A DNA stretch of 64,000 nucleotides from Anaspis maculata (GCA_949128115.1 OX421965.1:57654012-57718011); one strand, 5' to 3'. Numbered from the stretch's first letter, positions 1 through 12,889 are shown. The notes: generated by a model from the sequence alone, not told the origin. Numbers and translations: made by a program.

Positions 1-3000
1 ATGTAGTTCCACCATATCAATAGCTCCAGACATTTTCAATGGGACTCATGTCTAGGGAGTTGGCCGGCCAAACCATTCTGGTAATTTCTTTTCCCTTCAA
101 AGCATTCCGTACAGAATTTGTTTTGTGTGGAGGCGCTTTGTCGTTCATAAAATACTTTTAATCATTGTTAGTCAATTATTGATCTAATGAACTCGTTTGA
201 ATCTTGATGTTCGTAGCGGGTTTTCTACATTAAACTCCATCGATGTAACCTAAATTTCTCTGGCAAATGGCGACTTTGATAGGGAAAAGCTTAGACCTTT
301 GCTATAAGGTTTTGATCTTCGGGAATGGCTCCTAATGGATAGCAGGAGAAATCCAGCCCCTGCTGAATAAAAAACCTATACTCATGTTTTCTGTCGTCAG
401 CACAAGCTAAATTGGCTGCTGCACTTATGCACTGGCACTCCTTAAATTAGTAACGTTTTTCTTACGACGTCAGCGGTGGAAGCGTCTTCAACCCCTCACG
501 TTTGTCTCTCTAAATGGCATGTGGGGAAAGCTCGCGTGTGATTGACGACGCATGGGATACGTAAGAGCTATCTTCTCGGATTTCCGAAAATAAAACTAAA
601 ATAGACGTCGTGAAATCGAGTTCGATGATACCTTTTAACCCGCGACCAAGAAGAAAAACATAACCGTATAACGCGCTCGACGCTCAAGTGTTTTTGGACG
701 ATAGGTTTTATGAAAATCAGGAGACTTTCCCACGGAACACTCACTTCGATCGGCCGTAGCACTGGCATCGAGCTGTGTTATTATGGAGTCTCATAACAGT
801 CGGTATGGAACATCACAATAAAAACGTGCGTGAGCACACCTACAGTTTCATTAGTCGACGACGACGACGGTGTGTGCTCCGGCGTGTCTATAGTTGTGTC
901 TGCAAAGCTCAACCGCAATAATTATTATTAGTTATTACTACCAACCGACCATAGGTACCATACCGATCATTAATTATCGGTTGTCCGCGCCTCATTCTCT
1001 CGTCTCTTCTATAAATCTACTCCGAGAAATAATTTATAGTTGCGAGACGCTGGGTGATGCTCTGCGATACCGATCCGCTAGAGCGTGGATGATGGAGAAC
1101 CACAGCTCGTCTCTTAGAGGAGGCCATAGTCCAGCCCGGTCCACTCACTCCACTTCTGGTCATATAACATCTCGACGAGTCGACGAGCTAACTGTACTCT
1201 ACATCCACTGATCGTCGTGTACAGATTAGTTTTTACCATCCAAGTGGGACGTTGATCGGTGCGATATGTTGCTGCTCCAAGACATGCGAGGTTCCCTCAT
1301 ATCTTCTCCCTGATAATGGTATGTGCATGCCATCATCGTACAGGATGCAATACATCATGAAGAATTAAGCGGGAAAACCTCCATGCGTAGACTTTCAGCT
1401 CTTTATTGAGTTAAAACGAGGGGTGAACGCGACGCGCTCCTTCTGCTCCTGGCTCTGAGCTAGACTAGAGGATCAGAGACGAAGCGTTCTTTTTCTGTAT
1501 TCGTAACGAGGTTCTCGAGGATAAGCCGAGGAACGGGGCTCGCTGCAGTGTATGTGTGTGTGTGTGTGTTTGAAAAATAATAATATAAAACGGAAGCGCT
1601 TTCCGGCGCGAGGTTTTTCTGTCCTATCGGAAATTTATTAAATTTTAACGATTCCCACTTGAGCTTCTATGTATACACAACAAGTGCCAGGTTTGTGAAG
1701 AGAAATTTGCGTGTGGATGTTGTATAACGCGCGCCGCGCTGCGCCGTGTTCCAATTAAATATCACTTTGCGCTGATTATATGCCCGCCCTTTATTTTCCT
1801 CTTTCAGATTTTGCGATCTCAATTTAATGAAACTTCATGGAAGCTCATGCCTCACCTAATGAAATATCCATTTGGAGTTCTCCGTTCCACGTGGCAATAA
1901 GAAAACTCGTTTACACGCATTTCCCCGAAAGGAGATACATCCTTGGGAAAAAAGTACCAGAAAAGAAATTGTTGGAAATTTCATCGTCTATAACAAAGGT
2001 CTTTACATATTTTATCGCCCAGTCCACTCCTTCTCCGTCAAAAAACCAGAAAAAAAAAGTCCAGATGCTCGATGCTGAAGATTGTATGGATCTTGAGTTT
2101 TATGATGACGTTATGCCACTTGGTAGAGGCGTTGTTTGATCCAACTACGCCGGAGTTATCAGCAAGTCACACATCTCGCAGTGGCACTCTACATCAACAC
2201 CGATCCAATGAGAAAGCTAACCAGAGGACTTCGACCACGCGGCTCGTATTCGACTCTCTGGAATCCCCTGGGAGGCACGGGCAAGCTGGAGAGAGATCCC
2301 AGCATCGCAGCCGACTCTTCGTTGAGTACCCTCTTGTTTTTACTGATTTAGTGCGACAATTATTGCCACCGACACAACGGAATGGATTTGGTCGGGACGG
2401 CAGTCCAGTTCTATATTTGAACTTCTGCCATCTGCCATTTATTTAGATTAAGCTGGTATTATCCGTTTCACCCTTATTTGCCACAGAGCAAGCTATGGAA
2501 AATTTCAGTTACGTTGGCACCCATGAGACACACAGGTGGTTTCACGCAGTGAAGGTCATGTATCTCTGACCAAGAGAGACAAAAGCACTGAGAGACAAGG
2601 TACCTGTTTGATTGTATCAGGTTTCCTCCAACACATATTTTACTGATGAACTTCCAGAAAAATAGATTGCGGCTATCGCATCCCTCCACGCAAGAGCTCA
2701 CGATCAGCTCAAAAAGTAGTATTAGGTACAGAATTTACATCGTGATCGTGAATGGGATTAGTAGGTATACCGAGAGGTATACTAATAGTAAATTGGACCC
2801 TCTTCTCAATAGGGTTTTACCAACCGAAAATCGGCTGAGGTTAATTCGCGTCCATATTGCGAGTCTTCAGGTCCCATTTCGTCGACTGTGCATTTTGAAA
2901 CCAGCTTTGATAATAGTGATGCGCAATATGGACCAAAACACCCTAAGAGAAAAATTAGGTTGTTATCTACTGCAGAAAGGGGTCCAATAAGTCTTCCACT

Positions 3001-3060
3001 TGAACCATGATTTATATTTTCTGTATTGTCAAATGATACTATACGGGATTCTATCTCACC
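1..3060. other. No recognisable gene; unassigned sequence
   Basis: I see no supported gene here. Open frames are short (about 125 residues or less) and have no recognisable motif. A CGACGACGACGACGG-rich patch lies near 857 and a (TG)n run at 1553-1569. A small hairpin at about 2757-2787 pairs ATTAGTAGGTATACC with GGTATACTAAT. An inverted pair of about 12 bp (GTCCATATTGCG and its complement) lies near 2850 and 2925. Distal regulatory sequence is possible but cannot be shown. Confidence 0.5.
1553..1569. repeat. (TG)n microsatellite
   Basis: An uninterrupted TG dinucleotide run of about 17 bases, followed by AT-rich sequence. It is simple sequence with no other visible function. Confidence 0.9.
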
Positions 3061-3146
3061 TCGGCGCGCCTCGGTAATATATTGAATCCCTTGGCTATAA
3101 TGAGACCCTTTCCATCTGGGTATGTAATTTACTATTATATCCCTCG
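3061..3146 (-). repeat. 85-bp dispersed repeat, copy 1
   Basis: The reverse complement matches 46796-46880 closely. Shared stretches include GGTCTCATTATAGCCAAGG against GTCTCATTACAGCCAAGG, and GGATTCAATATATTAC in both. Both copies read without stop in one frame (a stretch like IPRWK.SHYSQGIQYITEA). That could reflect a decayed coding element or chance, and I do not recognise the family. Confidence 0.6.
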
Positions 3147-4609
3147 ATTCGTCAACTATTTTCAAGAGTTAGTAAAAAAGGAGGTGTTAGCTTTTGTTCA
3201 CTATATTTAGGTACCTATATCTAGAAAATAGAAAAGAATCATTGCCATCAAGTTTTGGGTGTGACGAACAAAATTATTGTGATCATCATATAGACGTCAT
3301 CCGTACGTAACAAGAAACATTACCTTTCGAATCAGGTTTTGCGTTCGATATGTGCGTTTTGATACATTCTAAAAGGCCATGAAATTACCAATCGGTGCAG
3401 CGGGGTACATCACCATGCGCTTTATTGTCTTTGTTTTCCTTGTTTTTAGAGCTATAGCATATTATAGCCCACTTATACTATTCTGTACTAATTGGCCTAT
3501 TTCCAACATTGCGTTAATGCCGTAGCATTGCATTTCTGAATCTATGTAGAAAAGCGAGTAGAAAACACACCCAGGGCGTATCTAAACGACTCTAGTTTCC
3601 ACAAAGACTCCTGCTCCTGCATATTGACTGCCTTTTCCGTGTTTGTTTTTGAACTGCGGGCCCCATTTCAACGTTCGTTCAATCCTGTCGTTTGTTGATA
3701 TTCGATATCACTTTGCTGAAATGTCGTATCGTACAAGTCTGGTGTTGACTGCAACGTCGTGGCGCACAAAATAAAAGCGCGGCTGAGCTGTGCGCGAGTG
3801 CTGAAAGGTGATTTCCCGTCTGTTTCGAATTTCCCGGAGAAAATTACTGTTTAACCTACATTTTTTCCCTTTGGTTCTAATTGGATCAGCGAGGCGGCCC
3901 GAAGCCTCTCAAGGCCTGGTCGCGCGGCTGTCTGATACCGCATGGTCGGGGTCGGTCAAACATTTCAATCAGGCGGGGTTCACGTGTCAAAAGTTCACCG
4001 TCAACGTTTGCATTTTTGTAGAGTTTGTCGCGAGCAAATCCCTACAACTGCATTCAATTATTTATGCTACATTTTCAGAGAGTTTTGAATTCGAACTGAG
4101 TTCATCCAGTATTCCAGTGTTCAATACAGATTTCTTGAGCATATTAAAATAGTTTTGAAATCACTTCGGATACCTACTTCTTGAATTTCCTTTTGACATT
4201 TGACAAATCGACTGTCAAACGTCAAACGTCATTGGCAACGATAACTGTCAATGTGAAACTATAATTCAAATTATTAACTTGTAACATGTGAAAATGCATC
4301 ATTCGTATACCTTCGGGAGCACCAATAAATTTACTTACTTACTTGGCCGAACCTGTCATGCAAATGCAGCTTTGCGCTTTTCTCTATTCGGTTCACATAG
4401 GTATGTCATGAACGTCACTTCGAAACCGTTCTTAGTTCGTAGGCGTTTACATGGAATTCAAATCCCGATACGATCCCAGAATTTAACGGATCGATCTTCA
4501 ACTTGGATACAGTTTCGATCCAAAACTGCGATAGTTTACATGGAGTATTCAGTAGCGAATCGGTATTCAGTTTGAATCCAATTCCCCATGAAAACGTCAA
4601 AAGTAGCCT
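3147..4609. other. No recognisable gene; unassigned sequence
   Basis: No supported gene. The only notable local pattern is a cluster of TGTCAAA/GTCAAACGTCAAACGTC words at about 4195-4260, a kind of low-complexity word cluster that recurs near 41302-41338. No splice-supported frame was recognised. Confidence 0.5.
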
Positions 4610-5330
4610 ATCCTTTCCAATCTTTAGTCAGCTATCCATACAGCGAAAGACTTAGATCGCTATGTCTTCGGGTTTGTGTTTTCCATTTATCTCTTACTTT
4701 GGGGGCGGCGTGTGGGAACGGAAGCGTTCGGCTAAGCAAATGTTGCAAAGTTTGAGTTGGCAGTTTCTAAATGTTTGAGGAAACATCTCAATCAGTACCA
4801 ATTGTAAAAGTTGCACTTTTTGTCGTTTTGGGGCGGAATCTGGGGGCGGCGACTAACCAAAAGTAGCCTATCCTTTCCCATTTTTAGTCAGCTATTCATT
4901 AAGCGAAAGAATTATATCGCTGTGTTCGTGTTTATGTTTTTCATTTTAAAATGATTGGGGGCGGTTTTTAGCAATTTTTTCATGTCGGTGGCGCAGTTTG
5001 AACATGGCATGTTTCTGGGCTTACGTTTATAAGTGGCAACTATCTATTTTACATAAAGTGAGAACACCAGAGCATTGGGTTTGGGATAAATTGCAATATC
5101 ATCATGTTATTTCAAGTTGATCGGGGGCGGTTTTCTCTATGTTGGCGGCGCAATACAGACATTCAATATAGTCTAGCCCAGCTTTGGGAGTGGTAGCTAT
5201 GTAACACCGGAAACATCAGAAAGCTAGGGCGTCTAGTTTGCGAGGAGTTCGAGGAACGGACGGACGAACGGACAAAGCGGCCACAATAGCGATTTTCATC
5301 AAGATGGAAAATGCGCTAGAAATGTTCATC
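4610..5330 (+). repeat. Truncated copy of the 14.4-16.2 kb repeat family
   Basis: This segment matches 15450-16178 in the same orientation. It has one and a half ~260-bp units (GATCGCTATGTCTTCGGG at 4654, then a diverged ATATCGCTGTGTTCG), then the same distal block (GGGGGCGGTTTT twice, GGCGGCGCA). It ends with an ACGGACGGACGAACGGAC microsatellite and CATCAAGATGGAAAATGCGCTA-type sequence. It ends where the 16.18-kb copy meets its terminal inverted repeat, so that point may be a true family boundary. Confidence 0.75.
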
Positions 5331-6833
5331 TCCCCTGTGTGAAAATGAGCAAGACTAGAACTGCGAGCGCCGCGTTACGACGAAAACCTATTTAATCTAA
5401 ACTACATAATGAGACCGTTTCAAATGGGAAAACACGTCCAACTGAGTAAACAATTCCGAGCCCAAATGGATCGTGAACCGATAACAAGTCATATTTTTGT
5501 AAAGAACTACTTGGTGCAGGAGTGCTTTTCCGGAATACGAGACTGAATCTTGCTCACCCCAGCAATAAAACAAACATAAAGATAATTGAAGAACCACATT
5601 GGAACAACGGGTCTTTGACTGATCTCATCAATCGCAGGAATATTTCTTGGTGTATAATCGTAATTGATAGAAACGCGGCGTTTTGTTTATCCATGTTTAT
5701 GACCGTAAAATTGTAAAGGTCACTAGTGCACTGATACATCCCACACCGGCAGGGTCGCTTCGGACATCTGCAGCATACGTCATTATTTTGTTTGATCACT
5801 TCAGTTTCTTAAATCGTAATACCAAATTGGGATCTACCGAGTGAAATTACCACGACTCATTTTTGCTGGAAATTTCAGAACATAATTCCTATCTTTATTA
5901 GTCTCGGGATTTCCGAAAGGATGAGGACAAACGGCTCGGAAAACATTCGTACAATTGAATTTTTTAAGGCCAATTTCAGACGTGCGTCGTAATTAGGTCA
6001 AGCCTGAACCCCGCATCGCAACCCAACATCCCAACAACGTTGTAGGCAAATTAGGGTCCCTGCGATTCTCGGTGGTGGTGGTGGTGGTGGTGGTGGCTGG
6101 TGTCACCTCTTCCTTTTTGGTTCCTGCACGCGCCGCCTTCGCCTACGTGACGCGAATTTAATGCGTCGTTCCAGGCAAACGTCAGCTCATAATTCTGCAT
6201 CAGAGGAGAAAAGTTACGAGCGTCGTCGTCGCCAGTTCACCATGCTCCGCGCCGCCCGCGGGTGGGAGACGACCTAATGGGAGAAAAATTGAGGTGGTGT
6301 CTGCCCGATGCCACGCGGCTCTCTTACTCACTCTTGTCTTTTCTGTACCGCCATCAAACAGCACCCGCCCCACAAGCGCACGGGCATAATGAGGCCTGTT
6401 TAAACAAGGTTTAATTAAATTAAGCTTGTAACGAGGTTGAGGTGGAATCGATGCATTTTACCTGAAGTGGTGTTATAATAAGCAAACGACGGCGACGCGC
6501 ATGAAGCGCTAGCAATAACCTTCGCGGGTAGATGGTTGGATCTCATTTACGTATTGAATTTTAGTTGCAACATTATTAGCAGAGACAGGTAGGTAGGTAT
6601 ATCTGGGTTGATTAAGGCTAACAAAGTGCAGCAAATCGAATGAGTAACTCGGCCTCATCAACTAGTAATTCGGTGACCGTGTCTTATACATCTCTATTCT
6701 CTATCAATGACACATTTCCATCATTATAGTCCAGGAGCTTATGTAATCCCGTGGGATTTTGAATGAAGGAGCATAGCGACTATGTGGAATAAATTTTTCC
6801 TTAGACGGCCAGCAATTACATCTCACCGGGGGG
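5331..6833. other. No recognisable gene; unassigned sequence
   Basis: No supported gene. Contains the (GGT)n run at 6071-6096 and a GC-rich patch at about 6120-6260. Open frames on both strands are short and lack motifs. Confidence 0.5.
6071..6096. repeat. (GGT)n microsatellite
   Basis: Eight or more tandem GGT trinucleotides in an otherwise mixed sequence. Confidence 0.9.
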
Positions 6834-6953
6834 CTTATTCTTGAAACGGGGAACAAAGTTCTCATGCGATGTTGTTGCTATGCAAGGAGAGCTATGATTG
6901 GTCCTTGCTTAGTAACTACACATGTGAACTCTGTTCCCCGTTTCAAGAATAGG
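6834..6953. mobile_element. ~120-bp MITE-like hairpin element
   Basis: The ends are inverted copies of CTATTCTTGAAACGGGGAAC, extending about 30 bp to AGTTCTCATG on the left and CACATGTGAACT on the right. About 45 bp separate the arms. The size and arrangement fit a small non-autonomous inverted-repeat element. No coding content and no clear target duplication. Confidence 0.6.
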
Positions 6954-7925
6954 GCCACGGGTGTTTTGCTTGAATTTCTTGCAGGGGATTTATTTATACA
7001 GGGTGAAACCGAAAAAATAAATAAAAATTCGTAGCTCCAGACTGGGAAGAGGTGGAAAGCTTTAACTGCATACGTCATTTGATTTTGTTGTTGCGTTGAT
7101 TCCTGCCGAATTTGGTTCCAATCCATCGGATAAATTTTGAATAATTGAATAACAAAGCTTTGAACCTCGACATTTTTCAATATTTGACAGATGACAGATA
7201 GGGCAATACTTTCAACTGTTCTGAATACAGTTCTTTATGGGCTTTCAAACGGCTAATTGCAAGTCGAGTTCCGTGAGATATAGCTTCTGTCATTTTTTGA
7301 TAGTGACACTTCCGTTTGACAGGTGACAGCCAAAAATAATGAGCTGATTCGACGATGGAATATATCGTCCGTATACCAAATTTCGAGTCGATCGGATGGA
7401 CGTTGCGGCTGTTATCGTGGAAGGTTACAGACATACATACACACACAGACAGAGATCATTCTGGAAATGGTCTTAATCGTCATAGCGGACCTCGAAACAG
7501 ATATATCCGTCGAAATCTCGAAAAAAAAATTTTAGCGCGTTCACAATACTTTCCCTCCTTGTTGGGTGGTGGGTCGGGGAAGTGAAAAACGGCTCGATGG
7601 CGATGAAATCATCGACCTTCACCTGTTGCAACGAAAAAGTCCTGAAGAATTATTGGCAAAACACGGATCTCCCCGGCGCGACCAGTCTGTCATTGGCAGC
7701 AGAATTTACTTGTGAAAAGTTTAATAATCCAAATTTCGAGACACCCATCCTTTCAAAGGTCCGTATTAGACCAAATTGGATGAGATTTTTGATGTCAGTA
7801 TAATAAGCAATATAACTTTACTTCTGGACAAGCCAGTTTCACGCCAGATAAAAAGACGGGAAGCCTACAGCTCCAAGATAAAAAATTTGCCCAGCCAACT
7901 AGAATCACTCACACTTGAAAATTAA
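6954..7925. other. No gene; fragment starting with ACAGGGTG and a CA-rich microsatellite
   Basis: An ACAGGGTG octamer at 6998-7005 opens a stretch that resembles the ends of other elements in the window. An imperfect CATACATACACACACAGACAG run lies at about 7430-7452. No supported coding region. Confidence 0.45.
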
Positions 7926-8285
7926 CCCTTGGACAGGCGCGTCTCTTTTCACGACGTAATAGGTCGCACGGGGTGTCATCGACACCAAAATTGCACTACT
8001 GCAGTGTCCTTGAGTGTTACCGACTATTTTTTTTTTTAGTTTTTGAAGGTTATCGGGTTCATGTACATTGATGGAATGAACACATGTTTTGCTGGGGTCA
8101 AATTTGGTCAGACAACGACAGAAATCAAGAAAATGTAGAAGGATGAGAATTTCATTGAAATTAACCATTTATTCATGGAAAAATTGATTCTGATCTTCAC
8201 AATGATGAAACACTTCGAAAAATACTCATAACATAAAAAATAATTTGACTTCTATACAGATAATAGTTATTTTATGAAAAAAATA

Positions 8286-9534
8286 GGAGGTGCCTCCGTA
8301 GCCGGCCCCGGCTACGTGTATTGTAGCATCCGTACTGTAGCCGGCACCAAGTGGGTGACATTGTATAATGCACACTGCCGGCTTTTCGTTTCGTAGTTAG
8401 CGATGCCGCCTATTCCTTTGCTAGCCAGAAGTGGAAAGCCTTGTTTGTAAGCCTATTGCAGCAGAGAATGTGTGAATTCTACAATCAGACAGACATCGGA
8501 CAATCAGAAAAATGACTTTTCCATTCAAATATGAAAAATTTACTGGAGTAACTTCAATTTGATTTTTGAGTTCAGGTCGGATAAAATACAAACTTATGAA
8601 TTGTTTCGGTAATTTTTGGGAAAAAGAGAATCGAGAAAATTTAATGCCAAACATATTTGTGTTCAGGACGAAAAACTACATCGGTTAAAATAAATAAGTA
8701 CAGGGTGTTGCAAAAACAAAAAGGTATTTTGCGACACCCTGTATATGAGACGTGATAGACAATACAAGTATTTTTCAATTAAAAACGCTGTAAGTGAGGA
8801 TCACCATAGCAACGGCTTGTATCTACCTTTCAACAAGGTCTATCAAGCAAACAAACTCTTGTACCTATTTGGTAACTTTCGCCGTCCTAACTTTGCGTTT
8901 GCGCCTCCAATTTGGTATTGAGCCGTAAGAAATCAGCATCGTTAAAAAGAAAAGTCATGAAAATTTGTGATTTTTTTCAGGAGATACAACAATTTCAATT
9001 TGATTATACTTTTTGGCTGTTTCTCTTGATTTCGCCCTTTGAAATACGCCCTTTGAAGCAAGAAAGTGCTCAAAATGGGGCTATTCTAGTGAAATCGATA
9101 GGTAGGTATTGAAGCCAATAGATTGATATTGTGGGAAAACATTGAAATACACCACCATAAGGTGTCTGTTTGGACACAAGTTTGTTTTTCTAGGTTAGAT
9201 AGTATCTAGCTTTCTACATTTTCAAAATTCTCAAGTTAAAACTGATAGTCGCTTACTCCAATAATTGAAGTACCTACATAACTACATATACATGCATCAG
9301 CCAATATAATTGTAGCATACACTCACTTTTCCACAGATTTAAGTCCGTCCGGAACTCAGAAAAGAGCCTTCTCTGGTGCGGAATTCTGTCGCTTGCGATA
9401 CGAAAAGCAGGCAGGGAGCACTGTCAATCACTTGGTGCCGGCTACAATACGGAGGCCGGCAGTGCCGGTTACCATACAATTAGCCGGCTCCGGCTACAAT
9501 ACACGTAGCCGGGGCCGGCTACGGAGGCACTCCC
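8286..9534. mobile_element. 1.25-kb TIR element nested in the piggyBac remnant
   Basis: The inverted ends share GTGCCTCCGTAGCCGGCC and continue CCGGCTACGTGTATTGTAG, about 37-45 bp in all. The 9-bp sequence AAAAAAATA occurs directly outside both ends (8277-8285 and 9535-9543), a perfect apparent target duplication. No transposase is visible inside, so it is non-autonomous. A duplication of 9 bp would suit Mutator-like elements, but the A-rich site allows slippage, and 8 bp (hAT-type) is possible. Confidence 0.7.
8700..8742. repeat. Short ACAGGGTG hairpin
   Basis: ACAGGGTGTTGCAAAA pairs with TTTTGCGACACCCTGT across an 11-base loop, with one mismatch. It lies inside the nested TIR element, so it may be a very small secondary insertion or an internal structure of that element. 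Confidence 0.6.
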
Positions 9535-9576
9535 AAAAAAATATTACAAGAAAAACAAAACTCAGCCTGCTCAAAG

Positions 9577-9868
9577 TCACTCACTTTCGCTACTGGAATA
9601 ATTATCCATAGAATCGAAGCATTCTTCACAAACATTTTTCATGTGCTTCATACACATGTTTTTAGCACATCGATCGCAGCAGCATTTGGTTTTTGATGTC
9701 CTCCTTCCTTGGACAAGCCACACATCTGCCCTTACTTACCGGCAACTGAAGTCCTGCAAGAGCAGGATTCTCAGGAATACCTGATAACTTGGCAATTTTG
9801 GGGCGGACATGTTTTGACAATTTTTTGTTTGTTGCTCTTCTGCAAATATGTTCGTTTGTCATTTTCAA
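9577..9868 (-). pseudogene. piggyBac-type transposase C-terminal fragment, frameshifted
   Basis: The minus strand encodes a cysteine-rich tail. One frame reads GRCVACPRKE. The neighbouring frame then continues KTKCCCDRCAKNMCMKHMKN and VCEECF, ending in an acidic serine-rich tail and a TGA at 9577-9579. The spacing of cysteines and histidine is that of the cysteine-rich domain at the end of piggyBac transposases, which binds the element ends. The change of frame between the two halves and the absence of a recognisable DDD catalytic core upstream show a dead remnant of roughly 95 residues. A stop codon lies just upstream at about 9875. The identification is by motif spacing only. Another zinc-binding family is possible but less likely given the TTAA-flanked context. 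Confidence 0.6.
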
Positions 9869-10209
9869 GCCAACTTATCTCAAAAAAAAAAAACCTTCTT
9901 GTCGTTTTTGCATCAGGATTGTAAGCGATAAAAAGCACCAGGCTGTCTAATTTAAAGTGCAAAGTATGCAAAGAAAGATTACGCGGGAAGGCGCACGGGG
10001 GTGTCCACAGTACCAAGGACCAGTTTGACACAAAATAACAGCCACCTTTTCAAATCAGTTTCAGAACCGGCAACAGAATATGACTGACAATACTTTGACA
10101 GGAAGGTACTTAACAAAAAGCGCCATCTATTCGACTCGAAGCGAAATCGGTAGCTATATTTATGATGCTGGGGTGTTTTGTACACCTCGCGCGACTAATT
10201 AAGGGTTGT

Positions 10210-12889
10210 TAAGATGGAACGTACTGAAGTGTTGCCAATAAAAGGCTTGTATCATTCCAAAACATTGTTTCTGTATGCAGACTTTCGCAATTTATTGGAA
10301 TTATTATTTCTTTTCAAAGCTTTGGACTTTTAGCAGACAGACATATCTTTTCGCACGCGCAGCGACGAATTACGTGATCCAGTATTCGAAAATGAACGAA
10401 GCAGGTCCACATTAGGTTCCATTTTACGAAATATTCAGGCCATTTGATATTTTACTTCAGAGATTACACCCATGAAGTTTTTTTTTTTGCCAAAATTCAT
10501 TTGTAGGCCAGCATCCTATTGAACGCGCCGCGAACTTCGGCCTTGTGTCGGTGTGTAAATCAGAGGTGGCGCAATTACCAGGTTAGTTAACATAAAAAGG
10601 ATTCACGGAGCCTGCACACACCTCCGCCATAATTATAACCAAAAGTGGTTCGGAGGTGCAAAACGCATGTGTTTATCGGGTCCGTTATTTACCCACTCGC
10701 AATCTGCCTTTGACATAATCTAAATGTAATCTTGCCGGAACTAATTACTTTTGCGGCGGTCCTGATTCGGTTTCTCTCGTTAGTATTCATAGAAAACACG
10801 GCCGGCATTCCCGAACAGCCCCGGCAGAGAGCAGACCCCACCACCTGAGGGTGTTTTGGACAAAAACGGGAAACTCCAAAATCTTCTCCTCAAGTTTCTC
10901 CCCCATCCCCCCTTGGAGTCCTGCGCGACTCTCCTAATGTTTCATGTTCATTATTCGAACCGTCGCGATGCCCTCGCGCTCTGCTTCTTCAGCTCTTCAT
11001 TTTTAAATATCCAATTAGGTATCCGAACGACATCTTCCGTTGATTTGTATGGTAATACAAGTCGAGTTAAATTGCTATAGATATTGAAGCGGCAGACAAG
11101 TCGGGGCTCTTGAGTTAATCCGAAGCTCGTTATGTTCCCTAGTCGCGCGAGATTAAAATGATCGCAATGTCAGAGGGGGCTTCCCATCCAGGCTTCTTCT
11201 ATGGATGCCGAGCGAGAAGTATCGATGAGATGAAGAAGACGACGGAACAAAGTGAGCATCCGGAGTATTTTTATTACATCTTGTTACGATAATCAGTTTT
11301 CGTTACGAACCCTTCTTTATCTATTAAATACGAAACGTCCGATCTAGACGTCGCTGTCCTCGAGGATAAATGATGGGAAATGCCAGGCTATATACAGGCT
11401 CCACATTCTTTCGTGTTAATGGGGTACCGCCCTGTCTAGAGGTCCGGGCCGCGCATAAATATAGCAAAAAATCTAATTATCTCGTGTTTACTACAAATCT
11501 GGCGCGAGATAACGTCGAACGGCTTGTGAATATTAAAAAGAGTTTTCTTATTTCGATTTCTTACAAAACCATATCCGCTCACGGCTTTGCTTTTTGACGG
11601 CCCAGTTGCCGTTTCCGGTTGCGGTACTCGAAGCGGTAACACGTCAAATCGCACTTAGATTTTTCTTCGTTCGTATACTCTTGTAGAAAGTTCCGCAGTT
11701 TGCACAACAGTAGTTGTTAATGTAATGAAATAAAAACTCTCTGAGGTATTATACTTGCATTAGGATGACTCGTCGACCGCGGATTTGCGTGTACCAGTAC
11801 CTGCAGAAACTAGACTTTGTTTCATTTAGAGCGAAATTGTATTATTGCCCCAACGCTAATAGTGGTGCGCATCAAGCAAAATTGATCGCCTCTGAATGCA
11901 AGCAGGAACTTTGTGTATTGTGTTTCTTGAGTCAGACCAGAGCTTAATCTTCGCGTTAATCTTCATTAAACTGGTATCTGTTACCTTCGACAATCGACAT
12001 TGGAGACGTTCTCAATGCGCTCACCTGCAACAAAATAAGCAAGTATTACCATTTCATTCGCAATCAAGCTGCGCTCTGACGACGTCAGGTTATAGAGAGA
12101 AGTCGACGTACGGAGAGAAAAAGCCAAAGCAAACCGCTTCACACAATTGGATCTTTATGTAGGCAGCGAGAAGTCTTTTCCTGCACTTTATGAAGCACTT
12201 ACCGTGCTTGAATTAGGATATTGTACCACAATGACTTCCTTTGCGGCTTGGTGTACTATGCATCCGGGATGCATCCAGACACCATGGCGGTCATTCGAGA
12301 CAGTCTGAAGGAGTTTCTGCTGGGTGCTTCTCAACCGCGGGACCTCTCACACCTATAAACTGCTATCCCTGTCACCGTTTTAATATAATGATTGTTTTGT
12401 TAGTGTTACACAAGTAACGATTAACCGTTCACTAAACATGAATGACAGGCTGGTATTTAGGCAGTTCGAAATCGAAAGATAATTTCACATCATTTACGAA
12501 CATCCGGTCAGAAACGGATAGGGCAGCTACAAGCTTCAAGCGCATGCTGGAAGCTCTTGAAAAATGCAGTATTTTAGATCGAAACTTGTTTTCAGCAAAA
12601 TCTGCAGTCAGAGCGCAGATTGAAGTAACCCTTTATCTTAATGGTTTCCAGTCAGCATGCTCTGATTGCTTGCATTACGTTCCCGGTTCCATACACATTC
12701 TTTCAAGAAATTGCTCGATTCGCATTCAGCTGTTTGAAGTTGCGAGTCCGATTTTATAGCTCCTATTGGCTTTTTTATACGGCCTCATCGTTTTTAGCTT
12801 TTTAAAAAAATACACACAAAACAATAAAAATTAGGGCCTTAATGGCTGATGTGCTGAGGCTTCACTGAGCAACAAATGGCTTAACTAAG
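10210..12889. other. No recognisable gene; unassigned sequence
   Basis: No supported gene over 2.7 kb. Frames reach about 105 residues without motifs. The stretch around 11090-11350 has a more balanced composition than the surrounding repeats and could include conserved non-coding sequence, but the sequence alone does not show it. Confidence 0.45.

Larger units (their letters stand above)
7926..10209 (-). mobile_element. Decayed piggyBac-like element, interrupted
   Basis: The left end is TTAA followed by CCCTTGGACAGGCGCG (TTAA at 7922-7925), the arrangement expected for piggyBac ends. The right end read inward has TTAA, then AACCCTTAATTAG and TCGCGCGAGGTGT. The latter matches the subterminal TCGCACGGGGTGT on the left. 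Minus-strand sequence at 9577-9868 encodes a piggyBac-type cysteine-rich C-terminus. A 1.25-kb TIR element (8286-9534) sits inside. The right boundary is imperfect because three bases separate GGG from TTAA, so the exact end is uncertain. Confidence 0.5.

Noticed and set aside
9870..10190. Catalytic core of a piggyBac transposase upstream of the C-terminal fragment
   Set aside because: None of the three minus-strand frames showed convincing DDD-domain motifs; short frames here are left unannotated.
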